A stretch of 64,000 nt of DNA from Spirochaetia bacterium. Lineage in GTDB: Bacteria; Spirochaetota; Spirochaetia; Sphaerochaetales; Sphaerochaetaceae. Each line of letters starts with the position of its first letter. Position 1 is the stretch's first letter. The notes below the pieces were generated by a model, which ran no database searches, was not told the origin of the DNA, and saw only the letters and a program-made list of their open reading frames with translations. The stretch spans positions 2,900,784-2,964,783 of the forward strand of contig JAKVOU010000001.1 of assembly GCA_022482625.1 (NCBI GenBank). The letters run 5' to 3'. Shown piece by piece: positions 62,381 to 64,000 of the stretch. The translations under genes and the position numbers were made by a program.

Positions 62381-63517
62381 TTACTGTTTCTTACTTTTAC
62401 TGAAATAAAATTGTAGGAATGCAACGGCACTGAAACTGCTGATGGCACCGCAGCACAATGCCGATATCAATGATAGGTCACCCAGTTTCCCATAGAGCAG
62501 GTTGAGGGGTATGTCTATTGCATCCATGAAAAATGCATTCACAGAAAGTGCAGTGGTTCGTTCAGAACTTCTGACCTCCTTATGTTGGAGATCTGTCTGT
62601 AGTGGCATGAAGAGACTATAGCTGACTCGTAGCAGGACGACGGCAATTACAGAAAGCAACAGGTTGACCGTCAATATCTGTATGACTGCTGCAAATCCTG
62701 CAAGGCCAAGCAAAATGGATGATGTCCGTCGTTTTCCGAATCTTGCTGTCAGCCTGTAGGAACAGATGCCAAGCATTCCTGAAAGTGTAACCAGTGCATG
62801 GCAGATACCTATCTGTGTCATGGTAGCGTTGCAGCGCAGATACTGCAGCTGACTGAAGAATACGGTAAGATTCTGATGGACGACATCAAATAAGGCAACT
62901 GCCAGAAGGAGCAAAAGCAGTTTTGGAGAAGGCATGGGAATTTTCTTGGTGGCAATGTGGCTTTTGCACTTGTCGGTATGTTTGGGTTCTTTGATGCCTA
63001 CTGAAAGTATGGTAGCCAACCCATATGGGAAAATGGTCCATGATGCGGCTTTTGCAAAATCATCTTTGATGAAAAGTGCAAAGACAATTGAAGCGAAAAG
63101 CTGTCCTGCCGTAGAAAAAGCATCATATGTGCCGAAAGTTTTCTGGGCTTTTTCCTGTTTGCATGAAAGATAGAGCAATGTCGTATCCAGCCCTGAAAGT
63201 CCTGCAAATACAAACCCGAGGAGAATCCTTTCAAGTAGAAAAAACCAGAAATCGTGTGCATAGTAAAAGATAATCTTTGTGATGAAGAACAGCAAAGTAC
63301 AGATGACCATGCTGTTCTTATAACCGATTTCGTCTGCTACGATTCCCCATGGAAGTTCGAAGGTGAGGCTTGATGCCATAAAACAGCTTTCGATCAACAT
63401 GATCTGTAGCATTGAAAGTCCTGCTGCCTGTCGGTACAAGGTGGCTATGGGGCCATAGAATACCATTCCCTGAAGCAGGGAAATCAGGTAGAGCAGGTAT
63501 ATGTTCCTGTTGTTCAT
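62381..63517 (-). CDS. MFS transporter
   Basis: A 378-residue major facilitator with 11 to 12 membrane segments. It begins NIYLLYLISLLQGMVFYGPI; the loop after segment 2 reads ELPWGIVADEIGYKNSM, the MFS motif A with an atypical charged pattern. This subgroup is a short MFS found in Firmicutes and spirochaetes, with export of unknown compounds. No partner genes are adjacent. Confidence 0.82.
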   Translation of the reverse strand: MNNRNIYLLYLISLLQGMVFYGPIATLYRQAAGLSMLQIMLIESCFMASSLTFELPWGIVADEIGYKNSMVICTLLFFITKIIFYYAHDFWFFLLERILLGFVFAGLSGLDTTLLYLSCKQEKAQKTFGTYDAFSTAGQLFASIVFALFIKDDFAKAASWTIFPYGLATILSVGIKEPKHTDKCKSHIATKKIPMPSPKLLLLLLAVALFDVVHQNLTVFFSQLQYLRCNATMTQIGICHALVTLSGMLGICSYRLTARFGKRRTSSILLGLAGFAAVIQILTVNLLLSVIAVVLLRVSYSLFMPLQTDLQHKEVRSSERTTALSVNAFFMDAIDIPLNLLYGKLGDLSLISALCCGAISSFSAVAFLQFYFSKSKKQ

Positions 63518-63546
63518 AGATAGTGTCCGAAAATAAATAGAAATGA

Positions 63547-63567
63547 CTTTCTTCCTGACGAAGAAAG
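63547..63567. other. Stem-loop upstream of MFS gene
   Basis: CTTTCTTC (63547-63554) and GAAGAAAG (63560-63567) form a perfect 8-bp stem with a CTGAC loop, about 30 bp upstream of the MFS start codon on its leader side. It may terminate the minus-strand transcript entering from the last gene or act as an operator. Confidence 0.4.
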
Positions 63568-63740
63568 CTCGATGTCAGTTTGTTTTTATTTTCGGATTAC
63601 TAAACTGGAACATATATCATGATTTGAATCTTTCCAGTTCTATTTGCTTTTGTCAAGCTATGGAGAAAACAAAGAAGCAACTACTAGCTGCTTTCTTCTA
63701 TGCCTGATACTCTTGAAAAATTTTTTCCGAAGTTCCTTGC

Positions 63741-64000
63741 TTAGGTTCTTGCGGTGTTTTTTATAGGAGTGTCATGGGACTTCTTTGCTTTTGAAAAGAT
63801 GGCAGAAGAACATAACAACCCTGTGCAGGCAAGGATAAAGAGCAGATAAAAGGCTTCTGCACTTCCTTTTGCCGTGGTAACTATGAGATTGCTCGTACTT
63901 CCTTGTTGGGCAGCAGCGACAATTGCTGCCGTTATGGCAGTCCCTACCGCACCTGCAAGTTGCTGCAAGGTGTTTATGATGGCATTGCCGTCAGCTTGTA
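63741..64000 (-). CDS. Drug-exporter-type MFS transporter, C-terminal part
   Basis: The frame is open to the window edge, so only the last 86 or so residues are seen. DGNAIINTLQQLAGAVGTAI is the conserved segment of 14-helix drug:H+ antiporters of the EmrB/QacA type, followed by one more membrane segment and a basic tail. The start lies beyond 64000. It is separated from the next MFS gene by about 220 bp, so it is not obviously co-transcribed. Confidence 0.78.
   Translation of the reverse strand, partial: QADGNAIINTLQQLAGAVGTAITAAIVAAAQQGSTSNLIVTTAKGSAEAFYLLFILACTGLLCSSAIFSKAKKSHDTPIKNTART

Overview
The window looks like a chromosomal segment of an anaerobic spirochaete, most likely in or near Sphaerochaetaceae. 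This is an inference. It rests on two exported binding proteins whose signal peptides end in VFAQGQ-type sequences, on moderate GC, on frequent GTG and TTG starts behind strong GGAGG-type ribosome sites, and on an anaerobe-style redox set (old-yellow-enzyme, fumarate-reductase-like flavoprotein, EFR1 ferredoxin). No rRNA or tRNA gene was seen.

Layout. 1-3387: branched-chain amino-acid-type ABC importer livHMGF, with its binding protein presumably just outside. 3690-9109: a LacI regulator, then a short-chain dehydrogenase, a fumarate-reductase-like flavoprotein and an Fe-S old-yellow-enzyme, behind a perfect 16-bp LacI-type operator. 9797-10936: membrane diguanylate cyclase. 11196-31416: a large surface-polysaccharide locus. 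It holds nucleotide-sugar genes (rfbB, UDP-glucose dehydrogenase, uronate epimerase), an AT-rich minus-strand operon (three GT4 and one GT2 glycosyltransferases, deacetylase, flippase, polymerase) and a divergent plus-strand operon (deacetylase, initiating sugar transferase, second polymerase or ligase, two GT4, UDP-HexNAc dehydrogenase and epimerase). 31637-39672: mixed accessory genes (53-aa zinc-ribbon protein, HTH-pRiA4b protein, fructosamine kinase, LMW phosphatase, nitroreductase, LacI regulator, two MgtC-like proteins, HAD phosphatase). 39748-46252: a LacI-controlled operon joining an SsuABC-type importer to an esterase, a class II aldolase and a PfkB sugar kinase; three near-identical operators mark it. 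46422-51566: EFR1 ferredoxin gene divergent from a MarR regulator and a heterodimeric ABC exporter, each side with a palindrome. 51670-55180: a decaying island with an IS200-like element (amber-interrupted transposase), a type III toxin-antitoxin locus (RNA antitoxin of two 50-nt repeats plus a terminator, then a frameshifted ToxN-family toxin) and an amber-interrupted AAA ATPase flanked by direct repeats. 55181-61181: LacI regulator, PhnD/C/E/E importer and a cytosolic 5'-nucleotidase. 61430-64000: cytidylate-kinase-like protein and two MFS transporters, the last cut by the window edge.

How it fits together. At least three catabolic modules share one plan: a LacI repressor, an ABC importer and a few cytosolic enzymes. 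The polysaccharide genes supply UDP-glucuronate, UDP-galacturonate, dTDP-4-keto-6-deoxyglucose and probably UDP-HexNAc-uronate to two assembly operons. The most notable hidden element is the type III toxin-antitoxin locus near 53.4 kb. It becomes visible only when the repeat RNA, the minus-strand terminator and three reading frames are read together.
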